DNA of 64,000 nt, taken from Sipunculus nudus (lineage: Eukaryota > Annelida > Sipuncula > Golfingiida > Sipunculidae). Below are positions 31,891 through 44,501 of the stretch, piece after piece. Below the pieces are notes generated by a model. That model saw only the letters and a list, made by a program, of their open reading frames with translations, was not told the DNA's origin and did not search any database. The translations under genes and the position numbers were made by a program. The first letter of the stretch is position 1; every line of letters starts with the position of its first letter. Location: assembly GCA_026874595.1 (NCBI GenBank), contig CM049308.1:43717327-43781326 (forward strand), read 5' to 3'.

Positions 31891-32649
31891 ATACAACTTT
31901 TAATTAATTAAAACACCAAAAAATTGTTTAAAGGTAAGTGCCACTATTATTTCTGGAAATAATAATCAACTGAAACTTTTATACTTTGTGCTTAAGGTTG
32001 ATTCATGTTGGAAATCAAACTGATCAACGGTGGTCACCACGCATTTTGGTAAGATATGACCAGTAAACAAGACGTTGGTCAACTGGCTTTTATGATGTAC
32101 TGTAGAAAAATCAGTTAAAGAATATGATGAGCTACAGAATTGCAATAAAGTGTAATTTTAAGACTTTTATTAATAAAAGAAGCCAGCAACATCATTTTTT
32201 TTTAATAAAGAAATTTTATTATGAAAACGTAAAAATATATTGTCAAAATTCATATATAATAAAAATAAATACCTGGTGGAAATGACCAGAATACATCACT
32301 CCTCTGCAGGAATAAAATAAAATTTACAAAAACTAGAATTGATTTCTTATTTTACTTTGGCCTATGAATCACTTATACTTTATGATAAATTATCACCCAC
32401 AAAAAATATGGGGTCACAACAGATCTTAGTAGTCAAACACTGTTTCAGTAATTCAAGATGCATAAAATAAGGCATAAAAATGATGCATTTATCTATAAAA
32501 GTAGTTTTCCTGGCATGAAGACATGAAATCTCGAGATTAGTGATTAAGCAGGAGTGGTATTGTATACAGGTTTGTGTGGAGGGCAGTAAAGTAAGCAGCA
32601 GTTTGCAATTAATTATTGATCTGCCACCTCCAATTAATTCCTAGTTTTT
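31891..32649. other. Intron 2 stretch with no supported gene
   Basis: AT-rich; no repeat shared with the rest of the window was noticed. It ends at the AGCTCAG head at 32650. Confidence 0.4.
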
Positions 32650-35600
32650 AGCTCAGCTGACTGTAAGTCATCTGAGCTTTAGCAATCACTCTTTGTCTGT
32701 CGTTCATCCGGTTGTCCGGCCGTCCTTCCGTTAACAGGGCACAAATCATAACCGCTGGACCTGGAATCTTCTAACTTTAAATCCAGAGAAGTCTATGGAA
32801 AATCTCCTTGGAAACCTAGAATTAGTTCTCTGTTACCCATATTCTTCGATCTATGGGGTTCTGAAGTACCCCCCAAAATAATGGAAAATTTGATACAAAA
32901 ACTCAAGTATCTGAACAACTAATACATTGATCACCATGATTCTGTGCACAAATATTGATCATGGAGTGTTTCATCAGTTCTGCAGACTGGTGGCACCACC
33001 TGTATTTTTCGATTTTTAGCTCAGCTGACTATAAGTCATCTGAGCTATAGTCGTGGTCCATTGTCCGTTGTCCGTCCGTCTGTCCGTCCGTCCGTCCGTC
33101 CGTAGATGTGGCACGTTTTGAAACCGTAAGACCTAGGAATTCAAAATTCAGCATAATTGTTAGATGTCCCCAAGATCTCCTACCAAGCCAAAAACTAGGT
33201 CTTTGCGACTTCATTCCTTTGAGAAATTAAGGAAAAACCTCAATTTTTTATTAAAAACCTATTTTCACACTTCAGGACTGCCTAATATCAAAACCACTCA
33301 TCTGTTTTTCCTCATATTTCCAATAAATAATCCTCTATATAATTCCTATGTACATGCCAGAAATTAGGTCTGTATTGTATAATTTAAAAAAGTTATGGAC
33401 CCAAACATAATGCATTTTGTAAGTAATCAGGAAAGAAATTTTATCACTTAACACAAAACTTGTTAAAGCTAAGCACTTTTTTTTCCAGTAATATTACTTT
33501 TATTAATCAAAATTAAATTGTATACCCAAAATTAGATCAAAATCTTTTAAATTTTTTAAAATATTAGCAAAAATAAAAAATTGGTACCTTAAATTTTGCC
33601 CAACTTTGACCATGGCACGTTTTTTTGCTGTAACTGCTGTGGATATAATTTTCACAGCATGTTTTTGTTAGCATTTCACCTGTTAACACCAAAAATTTTT
33701 CATATCCTTCGAGTTATGGGGCCCCAAAGTACCCCCCAGAATAGTCAAAAATTTCATACAAAAACTTCAATATCTCATTAACTACATCACTGATGGTCAT
33801 GATTTTTGGCATACATATTGATCATGAGATGTTTCATCAGTTTCTGCAGACTTGTGGCGCCACCTGTATTTTTCGATTTTTTACGAATTGTTTTTTTCTA
33901 TTTTTAAGACCCTTAAAAATGTGAACATCTGTTAACAGGGCACAAATCGTAAAGACTGGACCTTGAATCTTCTTCTTGACACAGTGAGAGACCTATGAAA
34001 AGTCTCTGTGGAAACCTGAAATTAGGTCTCTGTTATTCATATCCTTCGAGTTATGGGGCCCCAAAGTACCCCCCAGAATAGTCAAAAATTTCATACAAAA
34101 ACTTCAATATCTCATTAACTACATCACTGATGGTCATGATTTTTGGCATACATATTGATCATGAGATGTTTCATCAGTTTCTGCAGACTTGTGGCGCAAC
34201 CTGTATTTTTCGATTTTTTACGAATTGTTTTTTTCTATTTTTAAGACCCTTAAAAATGTGAACATCTGTTAACAGGGCACAAATCGTAAAGACTGGACCT
34301 TGAATCTTCTATTTGACACAGTGAGAGACCTATGAAAAGTCTCTGTGGAAACCTGAAATACAGTCCCTGTTACCCATATCCTTTGAGCTGTGGGGCTCCC
34401 AATTATCCCCCAGAATAATGGAAAATTTCATACAAAAACTTCAGTATCTCAATAACTACAACACTGATGGTCATGATTTTTGACATACTTATTGATCATG
34501 AGGTGTTCCATAAGTTTCTGCAGACTTGGTGCACCACCTCTATTTTTTTCAAATTTTTACGAATTCTTTTTCTCTATTTTGAGACCTTTAAAGATGTGGT
34601 TATCTGTCAACAGTTTACAAATCTTAACAACTGGACCTAGAATCTTCATTCTTGTCATGCAAGGAGGCCCATCAAAGAGTCTGTGGAAACCTGAAATTAG
34701 GCCTCTGTTTCCCATATCCTTCAAGCTATAGGATTCGAAGTATCCCTCAGAATAATGGACAATTTGATACCAAAGCTGAAGTATCTGAACAACTAATGCA
34801 GAGATCACCATGATTCTTTGCATGGATATTGATTATGGGGTGTTTCATAGGTTTCTGCAGACTGGTGGTGCCATGATGGTGTCATCTGTTAACAGGGCAC
34901 AAATTGGAACCTCTGCACCTGGAATCTTCTTACTTTACATCCAGAGAAGTCCATGAAAAGTCTCCATAGAAACCTGGAATTAGGTCTCTATTACCCATAT
35001 TTTTCGAGCTATGGGGCTCCAAAGTACCCCCATTCGAAGAATAATGAAAAATTTGATACAAAAGCTCAAGTTCCTTAACAACTAATGCATTGATCACCAT
35101 GATTTATTGCATGGATGTTGATCATGGAGTGTTTCAGCAGTTTCTGCAGACTGGTGGCACCACCTGTATTCTTTTAATTTTTCGCAATTTTTTTCTCTAT
35201 TTTCAAGACCTTTTAAAGATGCGGTTATCTGTTAACAGGGCACAAAACCTAACAGCTGGACCTGGAATCTTCTTACTTTACATCCTGAGAAGTCCTTGAA
35301 AAGTCTCCTTGGAAACCTAGAATTAGGTCTCTGTTACACATATTCTTCAAGCTATGGGGTTCCGACATACCCCCCAGAATAATGAAAAACTGATGCATTG
35401 ATCACCATGATTATTTACATGGATATGGATCATGGACTGTTTCATCAGTTTCTGCAGACTGGTGGCGCCACATGTATTTTTTTTTTCTTTTACGATTTTT
35501 TTCTCTATTTTTGAGACCTTTAAAGATGCGGTCATCTGTTAACAGGGCACAGATCATGACTGCTTGATCTGGAATCTTCTAACTTTACATTCAGAGAGGT

Positions 35601-36153
35601 CCATGAAAAGTCTCCATGGAAACCCAAAGTACCCCCCCCCCCCCCCCCCCCCCCGAGAAAAATGAAAAATATGATACAAAAGCTCAAGTATCTGAACAAC
35701 TTATCCATTGATTACCATGTTTCTTTGCATGGATATTTGTCATGGAATATTTCACCAGTTTCTGCAGACTGATGGCGCCACCTGTATTTTATTTATTTTT
35801 TACTATTTTTTTTCTCTATTTTTGAGACCTGTAAAGATGTGGTCCTCTGTTAACAGGGCACAAATTTTAACCGCTTGACCTGGAATCTTCTAACAATATA
35901 TCCAGAGAGGTCCATATAAAGGCTCCATTTAAACATTTAAACCTGGAATTAGGTCTCTGTTACCCATATTCTTTAAGCTATGGGGCTCCAAAATACCCCC
36001 CCCCCCCCCCCCCCCGAGATAATGAAAAATTTGATACAAAAAGCTCAAGTTTCTTAACAACTAATGCATTGATCACCATGATTCTTGGCATGGATATTTG
36101 TCATGGAATGTTTTATTAGTTTCTGCAGACTGATGGCAACACCTGTATTTTTT
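32650..36153 (+). repeat. AGCTCAG-headed element expanded as a tandem ~0.28-0.34 kb array
   Basis: The head AGCTCAGCTGACTGTAAGTC (32650) and TCCG/TTCCG microsatellite lead into units each beginning GTTAACAGGGCACAAAT. Unit starts are near 32731, 33931, 34269, 34606 (variant), 34889, 35231, 35539 and 35849, giving intervals of about 338, 337, 283, 342, 308 and 310 bp. Each unit carries 'ggacctggaatcttct', 'tggaaacctgaaattaggtc' and 'gatgtttcatcagtttctgc', and ends 'ctggtggcgccacctgtatt'. Two units hold long C runs (35632-35654, 23 C; 35996-36015, 20 C). The array is interrupted at 33018. Confidence 0.9.
33018..33700 (+). mobile_element. AGCTCAG-family repeat, 5' part inserted in the tandem array
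   Basis: It starts after a T run with AGCTCAGCTGACTATAAGTC and a long TCCG run (33062-33106). It continues through the same body as 39868-40550 up to 'ctgttaacaccaaaaattt'. It then passes back into array sequence ('catatccttcgagttatggg'). The 3' two-thirds of the element are missing. Confidence 0.85.
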
Positions 36154-36890
36154 AGCAAACCTGTGAGCTTATGTGATTGTGCGGCATCGTCCGTCGTGCG
36201 TCATCTGTTGTACATCATGCGGCATCTGTATGTTAACCATAGCTATCTCAAAGAGGCAGAAGCTAGCATCACCAAATTTTTTGTAAATAATCAGTCATCC
36301 AAAAAACTATATAGGATTTTGTTTATTTTTTTTCTAACTGCATTTTCTCAGACTTTATAAGGAAAAAGCCAAAAAAGCTTTAAAAATCTTCTCCGTAATT
36401 GTCCAGTCAGATTGTCGAATATTTCACAAAAATGATCCCTGGAACAATCTTTCTCAAGTTTGTTCAAATGGTTCCAGTTCTGAGATTTTTGGCCGAGTTA
36501 CAGGAGGTTGATCTTTGTTAACTGTGCAAAAATGCATATTAAAATTCAAATCTCAGACACGGCTGGAGCTATCATCCCCAAATTTTATGCCAATGTTGGT
36601 CACATAGGTCATATCTGAAATTGAGGTATTGGTAGCGCCACCTGCATCGGCCTTTTTTGTACAGGGTCATCAGTGCCTGTATCACACTGAGGGCTACAAA
36701 AAATTTCTCTGAAACCATATGGCCAAAATGTTTAATATCGCACAGAAATTATCCTAGGGTAGTGCTTTCTGAAGTTTGTTCAAATGGTCTCTTTTCAGTG
36801 ACTTTTGGCTAAGTTATGGGAAGCTGAATTTAGTCATATGCCATAACAGCCCATTTTAGCTCAGTGGCTACAAAGATCTTCTGAAAAACC
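36154..36890 (+). mobile_element. AGCGAACC-family repeat
   Basis: The head AGCAAACCTGTGAGCTTATG is followed by 'gcggcatcgtccgtcgtgcg'. The body includes 'aaatctcagacacggctggag' (ATCTC at 36550), and the palindrome GGTAGC|GCCACC is centred at 36636, 86 bp later. It is collinear with 45202-45630 and 59658-60100. Confidence 0.85.
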
Positions 36891-37535
36891 ACTGGGCCAC
36901 TCAGTGCAGTAGCTGCATTCTATTTTTAGCTTTGGCAGACTGCTCACTGCATCATATTTGGCACCAAAGTTCAGCCTGGATTTATTTATAGCTTTGGCAG
37001 ACTGCCAACTCTGTCAGAGTATGCAACAGGTCAAGAGTTCACTCAGTGCAGCCAGGTACAGGTCAAAAGTTCACTCAGTCTAGCCAGGTGCAGGTCAAGA
37101 GTTCACTCAGTGCAGTAGCTTGAGGCAGCAATTTGTCACAGGTCACTAGGGGGCAACTGCCTTACTCACCTAAGCCTTGTCAGCCAAGTGCATCAAACTC
37201 TTGGGAAGTTTGATGTATTGGACTAATATTTTGACCTGTCTATGCATCTTTGATGGTATTCTCATTTACAAGACAGGTGGTGCCACCTACATTGACTTTT
37301 GCAGTGTATGCGCCTGCTTATTCCTACAGAGGAATTGATACATCAGCCTAAAATTGGGCATGTTTATACATATTGGGTAGCTTTATAGAGACTGGTGGTG
37401 CCACCTACAATTATTTTTGCACAGTGTATATCCCTGCTTATTTCACAGGAGGGGTTTGACATATCAGTCTGACATTGGGCATATTTATATATCTCTTCGT
37501 TGTATATAAAACTGGTGGTGCCAGCTACAATCATT
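36891..37535 (+). mobile_element. AGGCCT-tail-family repeat (body) with ~32 bp minisatellite
   Basis: 37022-37130 contains the unit CAGGTCAAGAGTTCACTCAG + TGCAGCCAGGTA repeated three times. This is followed by 'gaggcagcaatttgtcacag' and two GGTGGTGCCACCTAC modules. The same order occurs at 49930-50590 and 52255-52693. It is interrupted at 37535 ('ccagctacaatcatt|') by the GTATCCG element. An uninterrupted version is at 50564-50600. Confidence 0.8.
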
Positions 37536-38921
37536 GTATCCGCCAAAACAGAGTTTTTGCGGATACTATGTTTTCAGTCGGACGCTGTTGCTGCCGCCAT
37601 CGCCACATAGAACTTCTCCATAACCACTGGGCAGAATTTTTTTAAAATTTGGAATGATGATCAGTCACATGAGAACTGCTGCACCCTCATTTTTGGTTGA
37701 CCTCTGACCTTTCCTCGCTGCCCAGCGTCCATTTGTGCGTCTGTTTCCACACATAAACCGGCATATCTCTGGAACCGTTTGACCTATCAGGCTAAAAATT
37801 TAGCACAAATGTAGCCCTTTGATAGCTTTATAACATACACTAAAAATGGTGGCCCCACCTGCAACCATTTTTGCACAGCGTCCATCTGTTCATCTGCCTT
37901 GGGATAAAATCACTCATATCTCAACAGTGATTTGACTTATCCACCTGAAATTTTGCAGGTTTATACATCCTGGACAGCTTTCTCGATTTTATGACAGGCG
38001 TCGCCACCTACATTCAGGTTTACTCTGCAGACATCCAAGGTCATATCTCAGGAACAGTTTGACTGATTGGGCCAAAATTTTGCATGTGTATAGATCTCAC
38101 ATAGCTCTTTATCATAGGCAAAACTGGTGGCGCCACCTGCAACCATTAATGCACAGCACCCATCTGTTCATCTGCCTTGGGATAAAATCACTCATATATC
38201 AGAAGTGCTTTGATTTATCCACCTGATATTTTGCAGGTTTATACATCCTGGACAGCTTTCTCGATTTTATGACAGGTGGCGCCACTTACATTCAGGTTTA
38301 CTCTGCAGACATCAAAGCTCATATCTCGGGAACCGTTTGACCGATTGGGCCAAAATTTTGCATGTGTATAGATCTCACATAGCCCTTCATCATAGGCAAA
38401 ACTGGTGGCGCCACCTGCAACCACTTATGCACAGCGTCCATCTGTTCATCTGCCCTGGGATAAAATCACTCATATCTCAGCAGTGGTTTGACTTATCCAC
38501 CTGAAATTTAGCAGGTTAATACATCCTGGAAAGCTTTCTCTATTTATGACAGGTGGTGCCACCTACATTCAGGTTTACTCTGCAAACATCCAAGCTCATA
38601 TCTTGCATATTTTTTTGCATGTGTATAGATCTTACATAGCTCTTGATCAGACCCAAAACTTGTGGCGCCACCTGCAACCATTTTTGCACAGCGTCCGTCA
38701 GTTTGTCTGATGTGGGATAAAATCACTCATATCTTAGCAGTGGTTTGAATTTTTTGCATTTGTATACAACTTTGATAGCTTTCTGGATTTTGTGGTAGGT
38801 GGCACAACCTACATACACATTTCGGCTGCAGACCTTGCCACTCAATCCATGCCTCACTTCACCCGTCCCACTCTGATTTCAGCGGATACACGTAGTCGCT
38901 TGTCGACTACCCGTATTCTAG
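37536..38921 (+). mobile_element. GTATCCG-family HINE-like element
   Basis: The head GTATCCGCCAAAACAGAG + TTTTTGCGGATAC is an almost perfect palindrome. Core modules with GGTGGCGCCACC follow. The 3' end has AGCGGATAC, the hairpin GTAGTCG-CTTGT-CGACTAC, CCGTATT and CTAG (38921), then T. Left flank is AGGCCT-tail-family sequence; right flank is AGCTCAG-family sequence (TTTAAATGTGTGAATTTTG). Length 1386 bp. Confidence 0.9.
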
Positions 38922-39867
38922 TTTAAATGTGTGAATTTTGTATATTCTGGATTCTCAACATCATCGTTTGGTGAAAATTGAATAAATACCAGACATGGTG
39001 CGAATACTTTCCAAATGTATTTGAAAACGAATATGAATATGTACTCCATTATAAAATTTCTTGCATAAGAATGGGAATTCAGGTAAAAATTTAAGTATAT
39101 GAATACCTGTGCAAATACTTTCAAAATGTATTCATGAATGCATTCATGAATATATTCTTTAATATTATTTTAATAATCATTCCAGTTATATTTTATTTTA
39201 AAAATCATACAATTTTCTTATTACTTTTAATAAAAATTATATTTTGGACAGTATTTGTAATTATTTTTAATAAATAAACTCTTATATTATAAGTTCTGCT
39301 TATAAGTTATATGGCCAAGTCTTAATCTGTGTGACAATAGCACTCCATTTGTTAATAAAATAAATGAAATCAATCCTCTTCCCTGTCTCCAAAGATACTT
39401 TCAAAATCATCCATAAGCTAAACACCAACAACTCATAATACAGCTTATATTTATTACCACACAAAACCAGCATGTTTCTCATTTCTGAATCATATTTTTT
39501 TATCATATATAACAGCTGAGCGCCGTGACCCATAGGTCCCTTATTATTAGTTCCTGCAGACTGGTGGATAAAATTTCCTTTTGCGAATCTATTCCCAGTC
39601 AGCTGAGCGTCATGACCCCTGGGTCACTTGTTTTTCTCACTGTTTTTGAGACCTTTAAAGATGTGGTCATCTGTTCACAGAGCAGAAATTGTAATGACTG
39701 GACCTAGAATCTTATATCTTGACAAGCAGGGAGGTCCGTGAAAAGTCTACTTGGAAACCTGAAATTAGGTCTCTGTTACCCATATTCTCCAAGCTAAGTG
39801 TCTTTCTGAAAAATGTATAATTCTCTCCAGCTTAAAAACAAAATTATAAAATTTTGGTCAAATTTTT
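38922..39867 (+). mobile_element. AGCTCAG-family tails and array remnant
   Basis: 38922-39543 is the last ~620 bp of the AGCTCAG family, ending 'gagcgccgtgacccataggt' + CCCTT. A second, shorter tail ends at 39630 ('gagcgtcatgacccctgggt' + CACTTG). 39635-39865 then resembles one unit of the ~0.3 kb array ('tttgagacctttaaagatgt', 'tggaaacctgaaattaggtc'). Confidence 0.75.
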
Positions 39868-42479
39868 AGCTCAGCTGACTATAAGTCATCTGAGCTATAG
39901 TCGTGGTCCATTGTCCGTCGTCCGTCCGTCTGTCCGTCCGTCCGTCTGTCCGTCGGTAGATGTGGCACGTTTTGAAACCGTAAGACCTAGGAATCCAAAA
40001 TTCGGCATAATGTTAGATGTCCCCAAGATCTCCTACCAAGCCGAAAACTGGGTCTTTTCGACTTCGTTCCTTTGAGAAATTAAGGAAAAACCTCAATTTT
40101 TTATTAAAAACCTATTTTTACACTTCAGGACTGCCTAATATCAAAACCACTCATCTGTTTTTCCTCATATTTACCAAAAATATTCCTCTATATAGTTCCT
40201 ATGTACATTCAAGAAAATATGTCTGTATTATATAATTTAAAAAAGTTATGGACCCAAACATAATGCATTTTGTAAAAAATCAGGAAAGATATTTGATCAC
40301 TTAACACAAAACATGTTAAAGCTATGGACCTTTTTTCCAGTAATATAACTTTAATTAATCAAAATTAAATTTTATACCCAAAATTAGATGAAAATCTTTT
40401 AAATTTTTTAAAATATTAATAAAAATAAAAAATTGGTACCTTAAATTTTGCCCAACTTTGACCATGGCACATTTTTTTCCTGTAAGTACTGTGGATTTAA
40501 TTTTCACAGCATGTTTTTGTTACCTTTTCAACTGTTAACACCAAAAATTTGAAACCAGTTGATCAAAAACTGTAGATTTTATTCAAGTTTTCAAGCACCA
40601 TGTAACATATTGTTTACATCAAGCTAGTGTTATGCAGTTTGCAAGAGCTCAGCTCCCCAGCTTCAGCTCTTAGTTCCTTAATTACGGCATACAGCTAGAT
40701 GTCTCCAAAATCCCCTACCATGCCAAGAATTTGGTCACTAGGACTTAATACCTTCAAGCTATTAATGAAAAACCTCATTTTTCCATTAAAAACCCATTGT
40801 TACACTTCAAGACTGCCTAATATCAAAACCACTGATCTGACTTTAATCATAAATGATATACATATTTTTCATTCTCTATGCACATCCCAGAATGATGTCA
40901 GTATTGCGTAATTGTTTAAAGTTATGGGCCCAAACATAATGCACTTTGTAAAAAATCAAGAAATATATTTACTCCCTTAACAAGGGGATTGCTGAAGCTA
41001 GAGATTTTTTGTCAGGGATGTAACATTATTTAATCAAGATTCAATTGAATACCCAAAATTAGTTATGAATTTTTCAAATTTTATAAGTTATTAGTATAAA
41101 TGTAAAATTAGTAACTTAAATTTTGCCCAACCTTTACCATGGCACGTTTGTTTCCTGTGAGCACTGTTAATATAATTTTCATATCATGCACACGTAAGGA
41201 TTTCAGCTTTTAAGTTTAGAAAGCTGAAAGAAATTGGCCAAAAATTGTAGCTTTTATTAATGTTTTTATGAGACCCTGTCAGACTTTGGCTCTCTCCAGC
41301 CCCTCTTGAGTCAGCAAATTATGCATGCTTGAGGCGAGGCTGTAGAGGCATACAGCGAATCCAGGCAGCTTATGGCCAGCCACAGTTGATCAAGGTGTCC
41401 AACCCAACTCATCTAGTAGTTTTAACCAACTACATAACAATAAACAATAAATTAATAAATTTTTATTGGTTTTTAATAAAAAAATTAATGAAAAATAGAA
41501 AAGGAATTTGTTAGTTTATAATAACAGGAAATTAACTTGCAGTTACTGATGATATAAGAATCTTGTATTGATGGATAGAATGTCACATATTCCAAATAAC
41601 ACCATGCAGTCACCTATGGTATTTTTCAGTTCAATTTTAATGATAAAGAAGTAAATCATATCATTCATTACTAATCATTAGGGATCATATGATGGAAATT
41701 AATGATAGACAAAGATGCAGTTGATAATATTAATCTAGATTCCTACTGTGTCTAGTGTGTACATTGATGTGAAATTAGTCCAAAATGAATTTATTACAGT
41801 TATTTTTTAATATAAATAAAAGCCATAAAACAAGGTACTTGTGATTATTATTTAAATGTGTGAATTTTGTATATTCTGGATTCTCAACATCATTGTTTGG
41901 TGAAGACTGAATAAATACCAGACATGGTGCGAATGCTTTGTAATTGTATTTAAATACGAATATGATTATGTACTCCATTATAAAATTTCTTGCATAAAGA
42001 ATGGGAATTCAGGTAAAAATGAAAGTATATGAATACCAGTGCAAATACTTTCAAAATGTATTCATGAATGCATTCATGAATATATTCTTTAATATTATTT
42101 TAATAATCATTTCAGTTATATTTCATTTTAAAAAATCATATGATTCTCTTATTATTTTTAATAAAAATTATATTTGGGACAATATTTGTAATTTTTTTTT
42201 AATTAATAGTTAAACCCTTATATTATATATTCTGCTTATAAGTTATATTGCCAAGTCAAAATCTGTGTGACAATAGTACTCCATTTGTTAATAAAATAAA
42301 TGAAATCAATCCTCTTCCATGTCTCCAAAGGTACTATCAAAATCATACATAAGCTAAACAACAACAACTCATAATACAGCTTATATTTATTACCACACAA
42401 AACCAGCATGTGCCTCATTTCTAATTAATATTTTTTCATCATATATAACAGCTGAGCGTCGTGACCCATAGGTCCCTTG
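39868..42479 (+). mobile_element. AGCTCAG-family element, full length (2612 bp)
   Basis: It starts after T5 with AGCTCAGCTGACTATAAGTC/ATCTGAGCTATAG, a ~30 bp near-perfect palindrome. A TCCG-rich microsatellite follows (39911-39955), then a long AT-rich non-coding body. The 3' end 'aacagctgagcgtcgtgacc' + CATAGGTCCCTTG carries CAGCTGAGC (inverse of the head's GCTCAGCTG) and a small GACC-CATA-GGTC hairpin before CTTG and T. It is collinear with 52809-55388. No transposase or Rep/helicase is encoded. Confidence 0.9.
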
Positions 42480-42610
42480 TTATGTGTGTTTTAGTTTTTA
42501 TGTTCCCCTGCAGATGTCTCCACATGTCATTGTGGCTTTTCGTCCTATTTTTCAATGTGTTTTAGTTTTTATGTTCCCCTGCAGATGTCTCCACATGTCA
42601 TAGTGCATCT
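42480..42610 (+). repeat. Short direct duplication left of the GCCCTCAG element
   Basis: GTGTTTTAGTTTTTATGTTC followed by 'ccctgcagatgtctccacat' occurs at about 42486 and again at about 42558. It is a ~70 bp offset direct repeat of unknown origin. Confidence 0.75.
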
Positions 42611-43338
42611 AGCCCTCAGCCCTTAGGCTGATGGGCTATTGTCGTCACCCAAGCTGTCCGTCCGTCCGTCCGGCGTCCGTTAACTTTTACCTTGTGAGCG
42701 GGATATCTTGAGAAGGATTCACAGTGGGAATTTTATTTTTTTTGGTGAAGATGTATATTAACATAATCTCGGTCAAGTTCGAAGATGGGTGACCTTGACC
42801 TATTTTTCTATGTTTTACAGCTATTTCTAGAAAAAACATTGAGAAGCTTATTTCTCAGGAACCATTGGGTGGATTTTCACAATACTTACTATGATCATAG
42901 GGACTGATGGTCTGTAACTGCTGCACAAGTTTGGGGGCGCCACCTACAATTGCTGATTTTTAATGAATTTTTCTTGGATTTTTCAACTTTGGCCTTGTGA
43001 GCTGGATATCTCTAAAAGGATTCACAGTAGGAATTTTATTTCTTTGGTGAAGATGTATATCGACAAAATTTCGGTCAAGTTCGAAGATGGGTGACCTTGA
43101 CCTTCTTTTCAAGGTCACAGAGCTTATAATAGAATAAAACTTAGAAGCTTATTTTTCAGGAAGCATTTGGTGGATTTTTATGAATCATGGTACATACCTC
43201 TCCATTTTAAATTTATAACTGAGACATTTACAGATATACATCCATGTGAGAACAGATATTTAGTACTTGTTACTGTTACCACCTCTAAACACTGTTCTTT
43301 TGGCTGAGGGCTTTTGTCAGCTTCTGCTGATATTCTAG
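42611..43338 (+). mobile_element. GCCCTCAG-family HINE-like element, complete (728 bp)
   Basis: It begins after T with AGCCCTCAGCCCTTAGGCTG + ATGGGCT, a near-perfect palindrome. A TCCG microsatellite follows (42656-42675), then two core modules ('gggatatcttgagaaggatt' ... 'aagtttgggggcgccaccta'). Near the 3' end GGCTGAGGGC is the exact inverse of GCCCTCAGCC in the head. Then come the hairpin TCAGC-TTCT-GCTGA, TATT, CTAG (43338) and T. All expected non-autonomous Helentron/HINE features are present in one intact copy. Confidence 0.85.
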
Positions 43339-43439
43339 TTAAGTTGTGTCCTCAAGATTTTCTCCACGTCATAATTTCAGTTGCTTATTAAGCATTTAAG
43401 ACAACAAGATCCCAGAGCGGGGGACATTAATTCCATGAA

Positions 43440-44256
43440 TTTGCTTGTTTTAATATAAATTAAGGCCATAAAACCAGGTACTTATGATCATTATCTAAAT
43501 TTGTGAAATTTGTATATTCTGGATTCCCCAGAACTTTGCTTGGCTGAAACTGAATAAACCTGACATGACATGGTGCGAATACTTTGCAAATGTATTTGAA
43601 TGCAAATATGAATGTGTACTCCATTATTTTATGCACAAGTATAGGAATACAGGTAAAAAAAAAAGTATTTGAGTACAAATGCAAATACTTTCAAAATGTA
43701 TTCATGAATGCATTCTTGAATATATTCTATAATATTATTTTAATAAACATCTATTTCTAATTATATTATTAAAAAATCTTTTCAGATAATACTTATTATT
43801 TTTAATTTAAATAATATTTGACACATTATTTGTTATTTATTTTTAATAAATAGTTTAACAAATATTGTTTGTGCTAGTGCTACTCTTGGGGAGGGATAAC
43901 CTGTAATTATTAAATAACAGTTAACTCATTTGTAAAAAGCAGAATTAACTAGACTGATAATAGACAATTTTTTTTTTCAAATAATTCTACTGCAATGTAG
44001 GTAAAGTTATATGGCCAAGTAAAAACCTGTGTGACAATAGCACACCATTTCCAACTGTAAATGATATAAATGACGTCAATCCTCTTCCCATATTCTAAGG
44101 ATGTTATAATCTTACATAACTTCAGTTAAACACCATCAACTCATAATACAGCTTATATTACTACACAAAACCAGCATTTGCCTACCTCCTCCTCTAAATC
44201 ATATTTTGTGATCATATATAACAGCTGAGCGCCGTGACCCATGGGTCACTTGTTTG
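43440..44256 (+). mobile_element. AGCTCAG-family repeat, diverged 3' fragment
   Basis: This aligns with the final third of the family, from 'ggccataaaaccaggtactt' to 'aacagctgagcgccgtgacc' + CATGGGTCACTTG (44256), followed by T. It is more diverged than the other tails and has extra sequence around 43860-44000. Confidence 0.8.
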
Positions 44257-44307
44257 TGTGTTTATTTTTCATTTACTGAAAGACTTTGTTTATATTTTAA
44301 TTCACAG

Positions 44308-44501
44308 ACGTGTTCCACTGGGCCTGCTTGAACCAATATGCTAAACAGCTACCAGCTAATACAGCACCAGCAGGCTATACCTGCCCTGCTTGCTGGCAGT
44401 GCATCTTCCCGGCTCCCAACCTGGCATCCCCTGTGGCAGAAACACTCAGAGACCAACTGTCTAAGGTTAATTGGGCAAGAGCTGGCCTTGGTATGCCACT
44501 G
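44308..44501 (+). CDS. ZFPL1: ZFPL1 coding exon 3 (second half of RING-like domain and linker)
   Basis: The exon encodes the rest of codon 75 (Asp) and residues 76-139. [20 protein letters not shown] + AGYTCPAC is the ZFPL1 signature. His78, Cys81, Cys100 and Cys103 complete a C-x2-C-x16-C-x4-H-x2-C-x18-C-x2-C RING-like arrangement with exon 2. '[20 protein letters not shown]' + LGMPL follows, also family-specific. The usual 'CNGPIFPP' is here CWQCIFPA, an unusual substitution next to the last zinc pair. The acceptor is TTCACAG. The donor GTTAGT at 44502 is chosen because it joins in frame to exon 4 (PL|ITEA); reading on instead meets a stop within 12 codons. Confidence 0.95.

Noticed and set aside
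39854-40075. Frame with a Ser-Val-Arg-Pro repeat (SVRPSVRPSVCPSVD)
   Set aside because: It is a translation of the TCCG microsatellite in the AGCTCAG element head; the same occurs at other heads.
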